Below are positions 33,892 through 42,980 of a stretch of DNA of 64,000 nt, piece by piece. A program made the position numbers and the translations under genes. The stretch's first letter is position 1. Each line of letters begins with the position of its first letter. This DNA comes from SFDP01 sp051891855. Lineage in GTDB: Bacteria; Bacillota; Clostridia; Lachnospirales; Lachnospiraceae. Where the stretch lies: the NCBI GenBank assembly GCA_051891855.1, contig JBJFFP010000012.1, forward strand, positions 1 to 64,000. Reading direction: 5' to 3'. The notes beneath the pieces were generated by a model that was not told the origin of the DNA, made no database searches, and saw only the letters and a list, made by a program, of their open reading frames with translations.

Positions 33892-35349
33892 CTACTGCAG
33901 TACATTAATACTTAGAATTTGAGGGTCCTCAGGGCCGGTCATGGAGCAGCCCTTAGCTCTGGCATATTCGATATAATCCAGAATTTCCGCTGTGATTTTT
34001 TCCCCGGGAGACAAAATCGGGATTCCCGGAGGATAGCACATAACAAATTCGCTACAGACACAGCCCTCGGAATCCTTTAAGGGAATGCTTTTTTTACTGG
34101 CATAAAAAGCCTCCTGGGGACTCATCACTACCTCCGGATCTATGTATTCCTGACTTAAAAGACCACTGGAGTCCCTCTGAAAGCGGCGCCTAATCTCCGC
34201 CAGGGCACTGACCAGCCTCTCCAGCTCCTGGGGTCGGTCACCAATGGATAAATAGGCCAGAATATTTCCAATATCTCCAAATTCGATTTGGATATCATAC
34301 TCATCCCGAAGCAGATCATATACCTCAATTCCTGCCAAGCCGATATCCCGGGTATGGACACTGAGCTTTGTGGGATCAAAATCAAAAATGGAATTGCCGT
34401 TTACCAGCTCCCGGCCAAAGGCATAGTAGCCTCCTATGGCATTGATTTCCTCTCTGGCATACTCCGCCATACTGACCACTCTTCCAAAGACCTCTCTCCC
34501 TCGAAGAGCCAGATTTCTTCGGCTAATATCCAGACTGGACATGAGTAAATAGCTTCCCGAGGTGGTCTGAGTCAGATTGATGATCTGCCTTACATGGCCG
34601 GCATTTACCCCCGGGCCGATCAGCAAAAGACTTGACTGGGTCAGACTGCCTCCACTTTTATGCATGGAGACAGCGGCCATATCCGCCCCTGCCTCCATAG
34701 CAGAAACGGGCATTCCGGCACCAAAATAAAAATGGGTTCCGTGGGCTTCATCTGCCAGGCACAGCATTCCGGCATCATGGGCCATTTTCACAATTGCTTT
34801 TAAATCGCTGCAGATTCCATAATAGGTGGGGTTATTCACCAACACTGCCACTGCGTCGGGATTTTCTCCGATGGCCTTTGCCACCTGCTCCCTCTCCATT
34901 CCCAGGGAAATTCCCAGTCGGTGATCCACCTCCGGATTTACGTATACCGGTATGGCTCCGCAAAGCACCAAGGCATTGATTACACTGCGGTGTACATTAC
35001 GGGGCAGAATAATCTTATCCCCCCGCTTACAGGTAGAAAGGATCATACTCTGAACGGAGCTGGTGGTACCTCCCACCATTAAAAAGGCATGGGCTGCACC
35101 GAAAGCGTCTGCCGCCAGCATTTCCGCTTCATGAATTACGGATATGGGATGGCAGAGATTGTCCAGTGGCTTCATGCTGTTTACATCGATGGTAACACAT
35201 TTTTCTCCCAAAAACTCCGTAAGCTCCGGATTGCCTCTGCCATGCTTATGGCCGGGAACATCAAAGGGAACCACCCGCATCTGCCTGAAGGTCTGCAAAG
35301 CCTCATAAATTGGAGCTGATTTTTGATCCATTCCTCTCTTTTCTTCCAT
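33892..35349 (-). CDS. speA: Arginine/lysine/ornithine decarboxylase (aspartate aminotransferase fold)
   Basis: 485-aa PLP decarboxylase of the Orn/Lys/Arg group without the N-terminal wing domain, as in Bacillus SpeA. Motifs include FDVPGHKHGRG near the N-terminus, the DEAHGTHFYFG loop and the lysine in SMHKSGGSLTQSS. With the neighbouring agmatinase gene, arginine decarboxylation is most likely. The ATG at 35349 follows GGGGTG; an earlier in-frame ATG at 35385 lies inside the leader hairpin. Confidence 0.9.
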   Translation of the reverse strand: MEEKRGMDQKSAPIYEALQTFRQMRVVPFDVPGHKHGRGNPELTEFLGEKCVTIDVNSMKPLDNLCHPISVIHEAEMLAADAFGAAHAFLMVGGTTSSVQSMILSTCKRGDKIILPRNVHRSVINALVLCGAIPVYVNPEVDHRLGISLGMEREQVAKAIGENPDAVAVLVNNPTYYGICSDLKAIVKMAHDAGMLCLADEAHGTHFYFGAGMPVSAMEAGADMAAVSMHKSGGSLTQSSLLLIGPGVNAGHVRQIINLTQTTSGSYLLMSSLDISRRNLALRGREVFGRVVSMAEYAREEINAIGGYYAFGRELVNGNSIFDFDPTKLSVHTRDIGLAGIEVYDLLRDEYDIQIEFGDIGNILAYLSIGDRPQELERLVSALAEIRRRFQRDSSGLLSQEYIDPEVVMSPQEAFYASKKSIPLKDSEGCVCSEFVMCYPPGIPILSPGEKITAEILDYIEYARAKGCSMTGPEDPQILSINVLQ

Positions 35350-35374
35350 ATCACACACCCCGCATAAAATATAT

Positions 35375-35404
35375 AAAAAAAGCAAGCTGCCTTACACAGC
35401 TTGC
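35375..35404 (-). terminator. Terminator-like hairpin in the leader of the polyamine operon
   Basis: GCAAGCTG and CAGCTTGC pair around a 7-nt loop and are followed on the minus strand by seven T, only about 26 nt before the speA start and downstream of the operon promoter. A full terminator before the first gene points to transcription attenuation, with read-through controlled by an upstream RNA element or leader peptide. Confidence 0.75.
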
Positions 35405-35431
35405 ACGATTATCCGTAAACATTAGAGGGAA

Positions 35432-35476
35432 TTACCATAAAAATATCCGTTTCACAAGTCTGCGTAATATGCGCAT
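35432..35476 (-). CDS. Possible Arg-rich leader peptide of the polyamine operon
   Basis: 14-codon frame MRILRRLVKRIFLW in the speA leader, between promoter and terminator hairpin. Four of 14 residues are Arg and one Lys, which would suit sensing of arginine or polyamines by ribosome stalling. No strong Shine-Dalgarno is visible (AACCGAA upstream), so translation is uncertain. Confidence 0.3.
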   Translation of the reverse strand: MRILRRLVKRIFLW

Positions 35477-35542
35477 TTCGGTTATAAAGTAACCAACTTA
35501 TAAAAAGGAAGACTCTGTTAGGTAAGATTCATCCCGATACAT

Positions 35543-35571
35543 AGCCTAAAGCATTTTACAGGGTTTGTCAA
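35543..35571 (-). promoter_or_regulatory. Promoter of the polyamine operon
   Basis: On the minus strand TTGACA (35566-35571) and TAGGCT (35543-35548) are 17 bp apart. Transcription would begin near 35536, giving a leader of nearly 190 nt that contains small hairpins, the Arg-rich frame and the terminator-like hairpin. Confidence 0.7.
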
Positions 35572-35679
35572 GCTTATGTTTTCCCCTTTGTAATTCATCG
35601 CGCTTCTATTGATTTCACTTCCATTTTATGGTAAAAAGGATAATATTGCTTGGATAAACCATTTTCAGAAGGAGAGTCT

Positions 35680-36492
35680 ATGATACAGTCTTTTTTCTTA
35701 AAAATCCTCCAGGGCTCACTTATTGGTCTTGGAGGCGTGCTGCCGGGGATATCCGGCGGAGTTCTCTGTGTTGTTTTTGGTATTTACCCCACTATCATGG
35801 AATTTCTGGCGGAGCCCTTTCGCCGGTTTAAAACTCATGTACCAAAGCTGATTCCCATAGGGATTGGTGGGATTATCGGCTTTTTGGGAATTGCCAATGT
35901 ACTTTCTTTTTTATTGGAAAAATACCCTTCCCCTTCTGTCTGCGTTTTTATCGGTCTGATTGCTGGTATGCTTCCTTCCCTTTACCGGGAAGCCGGCGAA
36001 CAGGGACGGAGCCGTAATTCCTTCCGGGCTATGCTTATTTCCATGCTGGCAGCCTTCTTCCTTTTGGCCTCCTTACGTTTCTTTTCTGTAAGCATTGTGC
36101 CCGGCTTTTTCTGGTATATGTTCTGCGGATGCAGCCTTGCCTTAAGCGTGATTCTTCCGGGAATGAGCTTTTCCACTCTTTTGATGCCCCTGGGCTTATA
36201 TGAACCCTTTGTAGCCGGTATCGGACATATAGATTTTTCCGTGCTGATTCCCGGAGGCATAGGGGCTGTAGCTACTGTAATTCTTCTCTCCCGGGCAATC
36301 AACGCTTTGTTTAAGAACTATTATTCCCTTGCTTTTCACAGCATCATCGGCATTGTGATTGCTGCAACGATTATGATCATCCCCTTTAAAAGCTTTACGG
36401 AATCTATAGCTTCTTTTATCATCAACCTTCTTTGCCTTGCCTTCGGCCTGATTGCTTCTCTTTTATTGGATAATTTTAATCGGAAATTTTGA
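35680..36492 (+). CDS. DUF368 membrane protein, undecaprenyl phosphate translocase (PopT-like)
   Basis: 270-aa polytopic protein of the DUF368 family, recently linked to recycling of undecaprenyl phosphate across the membrane for cell wall synthesis. The start GLGGVLPGISGGVLCVVFGI and the later LSVILPGMSFSTLLMPLGLY form the inverted-repeat PG(I/M)S motifs of the family. The ATG at 35680 has AGAAGGAGAG; an earlier in-frame ATG at 35650 lacks a ribosome site. It converges on, and overlaps by 17 nt, the next gene. Confidence 0.9.
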   Translation: MIQSFFLKILQGSLIGLGGVLPGISGGVLCVVFGIYPTIMEFLAEPFRRFKTHVPKLIPIGIGGIIGFLGIANVLSFLLEKYPSPSVCVFIGLIAGMLPSLYREAGEQGRSRNSFRAMLISMLAAFFLLASLRFFSVSIVPGFFWYMFCGCSLALSVILPGMSFSTLLMPLGLYEPFVAGIGHIDFSVLIPGGIGAVATVILLSRAINALFKNYYSLAFHSIIGIVIAATIMIIPFKSFTESIASFIINLLCLAFGLIASLLLDNFNRKF

Positions 36493-37177
36493 TTACGGCT
36501 CCCTCAAGCATACTCAGAACCTTTTCCCGTAATTCCGGCTCCAAAAATCCCATAGCCGTAAAAGGAGTATCCTCCCCGTTTTTTCCGTAAAAATCAATAC
36601 AATATAGGCTGAAATAATAGGTGGTTTTGGACTTTCCTCCCCGTCTTGTGGCAACCTTCTTTTCTATACTGGTTCCCATCCTTTCCACATCGGAAAATCT
36701 TACCAAAATACAGTAGGGGCTGCTTCCCACCAAAACACAATAATGTGGAGTAAGCATAAAATGTGCAGGGGTGGAATTTCCCTGTCCGGGGGCAGATATA
36801 TCATAAAAAATCGTCTGCTTCTTTGCTCTGTAGGCCTCCAGCATTTCCTGACCCAGCTCATCCTTTTCCCAATCTGCAATTCCCAGCTCATCCACACTTT
36901 TTTTAATTTGATTTACATATTTGGAAGCCCGCAGATTCAGTAAAGAAAAAAGCAACATGATTGCGGAAATGATTGCTCCAAATACCGCACCAGACAGAGC
37001 TCCTTCCAAAGCCGCCTGGGCCTTACCCTCTCCAATAAATCCCAGAATGCCGAAAACCACGGCCATAATCACAATAACGAGAGGCAGAGTTACACATACC
37101 ATCCTTTTTAATGTTTTTTGACAGTAGGCTCCAATCAATTCCTCCTCTAACTGCAGCCATGCTTCATAATTATTCAT
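36476..37177 (-). CDS. Hypothetical membrane protein, YcxB-like C-terminus
   Basis: 233-aa protein with two transmembrane helices (about 27-48 and 57-80), then a soluble domain that may resemble YcxB-like proteins (LTPHYCVLVGSSPYCILVRFSD, YYFSLYCIDFYGK). Ribosome site AAGGAGG. Function unknown; it stands alone between the DUF368 and MATE genes. Confidence 0.7.
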   Translation of the reverse strand: MNNYEAWLQLEEELIGAYCQKTLKRMVCVTLPLVIVIMAVVFGILGFIGEGKAQAALEGALSGAVFGAIISAIMLLFSLLNLRASKYVNQIKKSVDELGIADWEKDELGQEMLEAYRAKKQTIFYDISAPGQGNSTPAHFMLTPHYCVLVGSSPYCILVRFSDVERMGTSIEKKVATRRGGKSKTTYYFSLYCIDFYGKNGEDTPFTAMGFLEPELREKVLSMLEGAVIKISD

Positions 37178-37280
37178 TTGTTGTTTCCTCCTTGTGTTAA
37201 TTAACTGCTATTCTAACAAATTTTATCTGTTTTTTTCCTGTTATGTAAAAAACAGAGTGATATTCGTAAAAAATAGTAAT

Positions 37281-37309
37281 TTGACATTTTTTTAAGCCGG
37301 AGATATAAT
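37281..37309 (+). promoter_or_regulatory. Consensus promoter of the MATE gene
   Basis: TTGACA (37281-37286) and TATAAT (37304-37309) with a 17-bp spacer, a perfect sigma-A match, about 30 bp upstream of the MATE start. Confidence 0.92.
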
Positions 37310-37337
37310 AGTCAGACTGTATAGAGGAGAAAGAAAA

Positions 37338-38738
37338 ATGCTTCAGAAATTCAGAACAAAATTTATCGGTGATAAAGCCTTTTATCTTCATGTACTGGGA
37401 ATTGCCATTCCCATGATCATTCAGAATGCCATTACCAATTTTGTAAGCTTTCTGGATAATATTATGGTGGGCCAGATCGGTACGGAGCAGATGTCCGGTG
37501 TAGCCATCGTAAATCAGCTGATTTTTGTGTTTAATATGTGTATATTCGGTGGCGTATCCGGTGCCGGTATTTTCGGTACACAGTTTTATGGAAAAGGAGA
37601 CTATGAAGGGCAGAAATATACCTTTCGCTTTAAGCTCTATGCCTGTACCATAATTACTGCTGTCGCTCTCCTTTTGGCTTTGACACTGAGCAGAGAGCTG
37701 ATTTCCCTGTATTTAAGTGACAGCGGCTCCATTGGAAATATTTCCCTTGCCCTGAGCTATGGACAACAGTATCTGGCGGTTATGCTCTGGGGACTGGTTC
37801 CCTTTGCTCTTTTCCAGACCTATGGAAATACGCTGAGAGAAACCGGTCATACCTTCGTCCCCATGCTAGCCAGTATCGTGGCCGTATTTACCAATTTACT
37901 CCTGGATTATCTGTTGATTTTCGGCGTGGGCTCTTTCCCTGCTATGGGGGTAATCGGTGCTGCCCTGGCCACCGTCATTGCCCGCTATCTGGAATGTATT
38001 ATCGTAATCATATGGACTCACCTAAATAAAGCACGGAATCATTTCATTCAGGGAGCCTACAATAGCTTCAGAATCCCTTCTTCCATCCTGAAGTCCATTT
38101 TGAGAAAGGGAACACCTTTAATGATTAATGAAATTCTGTGGGCTTCCGGAATGACCGTAATCGTTCAATGCTATGCGGTTCGCGGTCTGGAGGTAGTCGC
38201 TGCACAGAATATCTCCTCCACCATTTCTAATCTGTTCAATATTGTCTATATTCAGCTGGGTTCCTCTATCTCCGTTATTGTAGGCCAGCTTTTAGGTGCC
38301 GGTAAACTGAAGGAAGCAAAGGATGCTGACAACAAAATGCTGTTTTTTGTGGTCACTGCCTGTATGGGAATGGCTGCACTGATGGCTTTTGTAGGCAGAG
38401 GATTTCCCAATATTTATAATACGGAAGAAAGCATTAAGATACTGGCAAAGCAGTTCATCCTGATTTGTGCCTCGGTAATGCCCCTGTATGCCTTCTGCCA
38501 TTGTGCCTACTTTACCTTACGTTCCGGAGGAAAAACAGGCATTACCTTTCTCTTCGACTCCGTCTATACCTGGGTAGTGGTCATTCCTGTTGCCTTTACC
38601 CTTTCCCGTTTTACCAATTGGAATATTGTTACCGTTTTCTGGTGTGTTCAGTCTATGGAAATCATCAAGGCCATTATTGGATTTTTTATGGTAAAAAGCA
38701 ATATCTGGTTAGTGAATATTGTCCATCGGAATCAATGA
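37338..38738 (+). CDS. MATE family multidrug/metabolite efflux transporter
   Basis: 466-aa, 12-helix MATE transporter of the NorM/DinF type, using an ion gradient to export drugs or metabolites. The two-lobe duplication is visible: the LDNIMVGQIGTEQMSG region in the first half and the QLGSSISVIVGQLLGAGK region in the second. It has a ribosome site (AGAGGAG) and a perfect promoter. It converges with, and overlaps by 30 nt, the small gene at 38709-39035. Confidence 0.92.
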   Translation: MLQKFRTKFIGDKAFYLHVLGIAIPMIIQNAITNFVSFLDNIMVGQIGTEQMSGVAIVNQLIFVFNMCIFGGVSGAGIFGTQFYGKGDYEGQKYTFRFKLYACTIITAVALLLALTLSRELISLYLSDSGSIGNISLALSYGQQYLAVMLWGLVPFALFQTYGNTLRETGHTFVPMLASIVAVFTNLLLDYLLIFGVGSFPAMGVIGAALATVIARYLECIIVIIWTHLNKARNHFIQGAYNSFRIPSSILKSILRKGTPLMINEILWASGMTVIVQCYAVRGLEVVAAQNISSTISNLFNIVYIQLGSSISVIVGQLLGAGKLKEAKDADNKMLFFVVTACMGMAALMAFVGRGFPNIYNTEESIKILAKQFILICASVMPLYAFCHCAYFTLRSGGKTGITFLFDSVYTWVVVIPVAFTLSRFTNWNIVTVFWCVQSMEIIKAIIGFFMVKSNIWLVNIVHRNQ

Positions 38739-39035
38739 ATCCAAAGAAGAAAGGGAGAGATTTTCGCTGATGTAGCTTTGAATTTCTCCTCCGTTTAGTT
38801 TTCCCAGGGAAATGTCCCGTATTTCCAGATAAAAAAAGCAAAGAAATAAAAATACGGCTATTAGAAATCGCAGACGAAATGAGGAAGAAAACAAGGAGAC
38901 CTGTTCACCGGGCCATGTGTCCCCGTACAGATCTCCTTTCCTATATTCGTAAGAGCCTTCTCCCAGCCTCTGATAATTGCGGTTTTCCTTTTGACGAATC
39001 TGCTGAATCAAAGCCAGCTTCTGTTCCAGTTCCAT
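38709..39035 (-). CDS. Hypothetical single-pass membrane protein
   Basis: 108-aa protein: a charged N-terminal helix (MELEQKLALIQQIRQKENRN), one transmembrane segment (about 57-71, FLIAVFLFLCFFYLE) and a short extracytoplasmic tail. No family recognised. It lies 66 nt past hisIE on the same strand, so it may be a tail gene of the his operon. Confidence 0.6.
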   Translation of the reverse strand: MELEQKLALIQQIRQKENRNYQRLGEGSYEYRKGDLYGDTWPGEQVSLFSSSFRLRFLIAVFLFLCFFYLEIRDISLGKLNGGEIQSYISENLSLSSLDSLIPMDNIH

Positions 39036-39101
39036 TTTCTATTCCCTTTCCAAGAAGAGTTATAGAAGCTTATGTACAAACCTGTTGCTTTAGAACAAAA
39101 A

Positions 39102-40388
39102 CTAACGTTTACTCAGTTCTTCCGTTATTTCCTCCCAGGTAATTCCCTTTTCAGCCATTAAGACCATCATGTGATAGAGAAAGTCCGAGATTTCATACTT
39201 GATTTCATTGGGATTTGGATTCTTGGCTGCAATGACGATTTCCGTTGCTTCCTCTCCCATTTTCTTTAAAATCTTATCAATCCCCTTATCAAAAAGATAG
39301 TTGGTATAGGAGCCTTCTTTCGGGTGGGCCTTGCGGTCTAAAATCACGGAAAATACATCCTGAAATACCTTCAGCGGATTGTAGGCTACTGCATCTTCCT
39401 TTTCCATAATGGTATTAAAAAAGCAGCTGGTTTTCCCGGTATGGCAGGCCGGTCCTACAGGAGACACCCTGGCCAGAATGGTATCCTTATCACAGTCTGC
39501 CGCAAGGCTTTTTACGTACTGGTAATTACCGCTGGTCTCTCCCTTGATCCAAAGCTCCTGCCTGCTTCTGCTCCAATAGGTCATTTTGCCGCTGGACAGG
39601 GTTCGTTCATAGGCCTGCTTATTCATATAAGCCACCATTAACACCGCATCCGTCCGATAATCCTGCACTACCACAGGAACCAGACCATCACCGTTTTTCT
39701 TAAATTCCTCCCAACAGATTTCTGCTTCCAGAGCAGCCATGGGAATACCGTTATCCTTTAACAGCATTTTCAGGGAGGCAAATTGGGCAGCATTCTCATT
39801 GACCATAGTTCCCATGACCCCCACCACCCTTTCATTCTGTAAGGTGGAAATCAGCTTATCCAGAGATATTTCCGGAATCCAGGTAATCAGGGGAATGGGA
39901 CTTGCTGCAAAAGCCTCTTTAAAATCACTCTTTCCCAAATAGATGGTTTCACAGGTATAGGCTTCAATTACATCGGAAAAATCCATCAAACAGCTGATTT
40001 CCCCCGTAGAAATCACAATTTTTTCCTTTCCGAATCGCTCCGAGACCTCCTGGGTAAGGGCAATATTGGATTCTTTGGAATAGTTCAGTGCTACCTTCTG
40101 ACAGCCTGCGTACAATAGCTTTTTTACATCCTCAGTCCGTTTGACGTTACCGGCCCCGATAACCGGAATTTCTACCACTTCACAGATTTCCTTAATAATA
40201 TCCAGAGCCTCATCATGCTCCTTATCTCCCATGGATAAATCGAAAATAATCAGCTCATCTGCATGCTGTTCACTGTATAATTTGGCCAGCTCCACAGGCT
40301 CCCTGCTGATTACCTTAAGATCATCAAAATTGGTTACGGCCTCCTTTTCATAAAGAAAAAGAGAGGCTACAAGTTTTTTATTCATCAA
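39102..40388 (-). CDS. hisIE: HisIE with degenerate HisF-like N-terminal domain
   Basis: 428-aa fusion. HisI (phosphoribosyl-AMP cyclohydrolase, about 225-325) has VAYMNKQAYERTL, the metal site DCDKDT and ACHTGKTSCF; HisE (phosphoribosyl-ATP pyrophosphatase, about 335-428) has KKMGEEATEIVIAAK and YEISDFLYHMMVL. Residues 1-215 look like a HisA/HisF barrel (ELIIFDLSMGDKEHDEALDI, IPVIGAGNVKRTEDVKKLL). The catalytic Asp expected near residue 11 of HisF is absent (SLFLYEKEAV), as is the second, so this part is probably not an active synthase. Typical HisIE is near 200 aa. Confidence 0.92.
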   Translation of the reverse strand: MMNKKLVASLFLYEKEAVTNFDDLKVISREPVELAKLYSEQHADELIIFDLSMGDKEHDEALDIIKEICEVVEIPVIGAGNVKRTEDVKKLLYAGCQKVALNYSKESNIALTQEVSERFGKEKIVISTGEISCLMDFSDVIEAYTCETIYLGKSDFKEAFAASPIPLITWIPEISLDKLISTLQNERVVGVMGTMVNENAAQFASLKMLLKDNGIPMAALEAEICWEEFKKNGDGLVPVVVQDYRTDAVLMVAYMNKQAYERTLSSGKMTYWSRSRQELWIKGETSGNYQYVKSLAADCDKDTILARVSPVGPACHTGKTSCFFNTIMEKEDAVAYNPLKVFQDVFSVILDRKAHPKEGSYTNYLFDKGIDKILKKMGEEATEIVIAAKNPNPNEIKYEISDFLYHMMVLMAEKGITWEEITEELSKR

Positions 40389-40415
40389 TTATCATCTCTC
40401 CTTTGGCATCAGAGT

Positions 40416-41003
40416 TTAAAGACTTCCCTTAGTGGAAAGAACACCGGTATTTCGTCCATCCATACCGGTAGCCATATCCAAAGCCTTAGCAAAGGCCTTA
40501 AAAGCAGCTTCAATAATATGGTGGGTATTGCTGCCGGACAAAAGCTTTAAATGAAGGTTCATTTCTCCTTTGTAGGAAACAGCATAAAAAAATTCACGAA
40601 TCAGTTCTGTGTCAAAGTCACCAACCTTCTGCGCGGGAAGCTCCAGATCAAACTGAAAATAAGGTCGACCACACAGGTCAACGGCACAGAGCACCAGGGT
40701 TTCATCCATCGGCAGAATAAAATAGCCGTACCGGCAAATTCCCTTTTTATCTCCCACTGCTTCCTTGATTGCCTGGCCTAAAACGATTCCCGTATCTTCT
40801 ACCGTATGATGGGCATCTACCTGTAAATCTCCTTTAACGGTTAAATCCACATCAAAAAATCCATGCTTGGAAAACCCCTCCAGCATATGGTCAAAAAATC
40901 CCACTCCGGTGGAAATTTTACTGATTCCGCTGCCATCAAGATTCAGGGAAAGAGAAATATCCGTCTCCCTGGTTTTTCTGGTTATGGTTGTCTTTCTTCC
41001 CAT
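40416..41003 (-). CDS. hisB: Imidazoleglycerol-phosphate dehydratase
   Basis: HisB (195 aa, dehydratase only) removes water from imidazole glycerol phosphate. The two manganese-binding motifs are present: DAHHTVEDTGIVLGQA and NTHHIIEAAFKAFAK. The length is normal for a monofunctional enzyme. It lies between hisD and hisIE. Confidence 0.97.
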   Translation of the reverse strand: MGRKTTITRKTRETDISLSLNLDGSGISKISTGVGFFDHMLEGFSKHGFFDVDLTVKGDLQVDAHHTVEDTGIVLGQAIKEAVGDKKGICRYGYFILPMDETLVLCAVDLCGRPYFQFDLELPAQKVGDFDTELIREFFYAVSYKGEMNLHLKLLSGSNTHHIIEAAFKAFAKALDMATGMDGRNTGVLSTKGSL

Positions 41004-41031
41004 TCTTCCTTCTCCTTATTCTGCTCTTCCT

Positions 41032-42321
41032 CTATTCAAATCGCACCGCTATGGATTTGGCATGGGCGGTTAAGCCCTCCTTTTGGGCAAATAGCTCAAT
41101 ATCCCCATGTACCTTTTCCAAAGCTTCTCTTGAATAGGAAATGATACTGGTTTTCTTTCGGAAGTCATCCACATTCAGCGGAGAGAAAAATCTTGCTGTT
41201 CCGTTGGTGGGCAGCACATGATTGGGCCCGGCAAAATAATCTCCCAAAGGCTCGGAGGAATATTCTCCCAAAAAAATAGCTCCTGCATTCCGGATTTTGG
41301 TCATCACCTGGAAGGGCTCCTTTGTCAGAATCTCCAGATGCTCACTGGCAATGGCATTGGCTGTCTCCACCGCCTCCTCCATATCCTTTACCACCAGAAT
41401 ATATCCGTAGTTTTCCAAAGATTTTTCCATAATCTCCCTGCGGGAAAGCTGCTGTACAAGACTATCCACCTGTCGGGACACTCTTTGGGCAAGCTCTTTG
41501 CTGGTGGTAACTAAAATGGCACTGGCCAGCTCATCATGCTCAGCCTGTGATAATAAATCTGCTGCCACATAGCGGGGATTTGCCGTTTCATCTGCAATCA
41601 CCAGAATTTCACTGGGACCGGCAATGGAATCGATGCTGACATAGCCGAAGCAGGCCTTCTTTGCCAAAGCGACAAAAATATTTCCCGGTCCGGTTATTTT
41701 ATCCACTTTAGGAATAGTTTCGGTTCCAAAAGCCATAGCCGCAATGGCCTGTGCTCCGCCCACCTTATAAATCTCATTCACACCGGCAATGTCCGCAGCC
41801 ACCAGGGTTCCCGGATTTACCTTTCCGTCAGCGCCTGCCGGCGTAGTCATAATAATTCGTTCCACTCCCGCCACCTGTGCCGGTAATACATTCATTAATA
41901 CACTGGAAGGATATGCTGCCTTTCCTCCGGGCACATAAACTCCTGCCTTTTCAATGGGAAGAAGCTTCATTCCCAGTATGGTGCCATCCGGTCTGGCATC
42001 AAACCAGCTGTTTAGCAGCTGCTTTTCATGAAAGCTTCGGATATTGGCCGCACTTTTTTTCATTACTTCAATCAAGGCCTCATCCATCTGTCCATAGGCT
42101 TCCTTTATTTCCTCCGGAGTAACCCTGAGGGTTTCTGATGTGGGCTGCCACTGATCAAAGCGACGGGTATAGTCCAGAATTGCTGCATCCTTTTCCTTCC
42201 TTACCTGCTGGATAATTTCATTTACCGTGGCTTCATATTCCCCATATTGATTGGGGCTTCTTTTCAATAATTCTTCCAAAATATTCTCACGGCTCTCGGC
42301 CGTCAATTCCACAATCCACAT
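41032..42321 (-). CDS. hisD: Histidinol dehydrogenase
   Basis: HisD (429 aa) carries out the last two oxidations, histidinol to histidine. GGAQAIAAMAFGTETIPKV and the zinc/catalytic segments SQAEHDELA and GPNHVLPTNGTARF are present. It starts at the hisG stop (one-base overlap) and is of normal length. Confidence 0.97.
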   Translation of the reverse strand: MWIVELTAESRENILEELLKRSPNQYGEYEATVNEIIQQVRKEKDAAILDYTRRFDQWQPTSETLRVTPEEIKEAYGQMDEALIEVMKKSAANIRSFHEKQLLNSWFDARPDGTILGMKLLPIEKAGVYVPGGKAAYPSSVLMNVLPAQVAGVERIIMTTPAGADGKVNPGTLVAADIAGVNEIYKVGGAQAIAAMAFGTETIPKVDKITGPGNIFVALAKKACFGYVSIDSIAGPSEILVIADETANPRYVAADLLSQAEHDELASAILVTTSKELAQRVSRQVDSLVQQLSRREIMEKSLENYGYILVVKDMEEAVETANAIASEHLEILTKEPFQVMTKIRNAGAIFLGEYSSEPLGDYFAGPNHVLPTNGTARFFSPLNVDDFRKKTSIISYSREALEKVHGDIELFAQKEGLTAHAKSIAVRFE

Positions 42322-42980
42322 TACTTTTTTTCCTTCTCTAATTCTTCCTTCAATCCATCAATCAATGACTTAATTCTTTCCTTATTCATCTGCATGCTGA
42401 CCTGATTCACGATCATTCTGGCAGACAGAGGACAGATTTCCTCCAGAACCTCCAGGCCATTCTCCCTGAGGGTGGAGCCCGTCTCCACAATGTCGACGAT
42501 GACATCTCCCAGCTCCACAATGGGCCCCAGCTCCACGGAACCGTTGAGTTTGATAATATCCACTGTCTGATGCTTTTTGTTATAAAAATACTCCTTGGCA
42601 ATATTGGGATATTTACTGCACACACGAATCATCTCATGATGCTGTAAAAGCTCCTTACTCTTTACCGGTCCGCAGACACACATCCGGCACTTTCCAAATC
42701 CCAAATCCAAAACCTCATATACCTGCCGTCCTTCCTCCAGAAGAGTATCCTTTCCCACTACCCCGATATCCGCGGCACCATACTCTACATAGGTGGGTAC
42801 GTCCGGACCTTTGGCCAGAAAGAATTTCAGTTTCAGCTCCTCATTAACAAAAACCAGCTTTCGGGAGGACTTATCCTTGATTTCTTCACAGGTGATTCCG
42901 ATTTTTTCCAACAGCTCCAAGGTTTGATTTGCCAGCCTACCCTTACCCAAAGCGAAGGTAAGATATTGATTATCCTTCAT
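42321..42980 (-). CDS. hisG: ATP phosphoribosyltransferase, short form
   Basis: HisG short form (219 aa), catalysing the first committed step. GKGRLANQTLELLEKIG at the N-terminus and the PRPP loop DIVETGSTLRENGLEV are intact. Short HisG needs HisZ for activity and feedback control, and hisZ is the next gene upstream. The start is preceded by the same hairpin-plus-Shine-Dalgarno element as hisZ. Confidence 0.96.
   Translation of the reverse strand: MKDNQYLTFALGKGRLANQTLELLEKIGITCEEIKDKSSRKLVFVNEELKLKFFLAKGPDVPTYVEYGAADIGVVGKDTLLEEGRQVYEVLDLGFGKCRMCVCGPVKSKELLQHHEMIRVCSKYPNIAKEYFYNKKHQTVDIIKLNGSVELGPIVELGDVIVDIVETGSTLRENGLEVLEEICPLSARMIVNQVSMQMNKERIKSLIDGLKEELEKEKK

Noticed and set aside
37197..37391. 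64-codon minus-strand frame upstream of the MATE gene
   Set aside because: It covers the perfect MATE promoter and start region and has no ribosome site.
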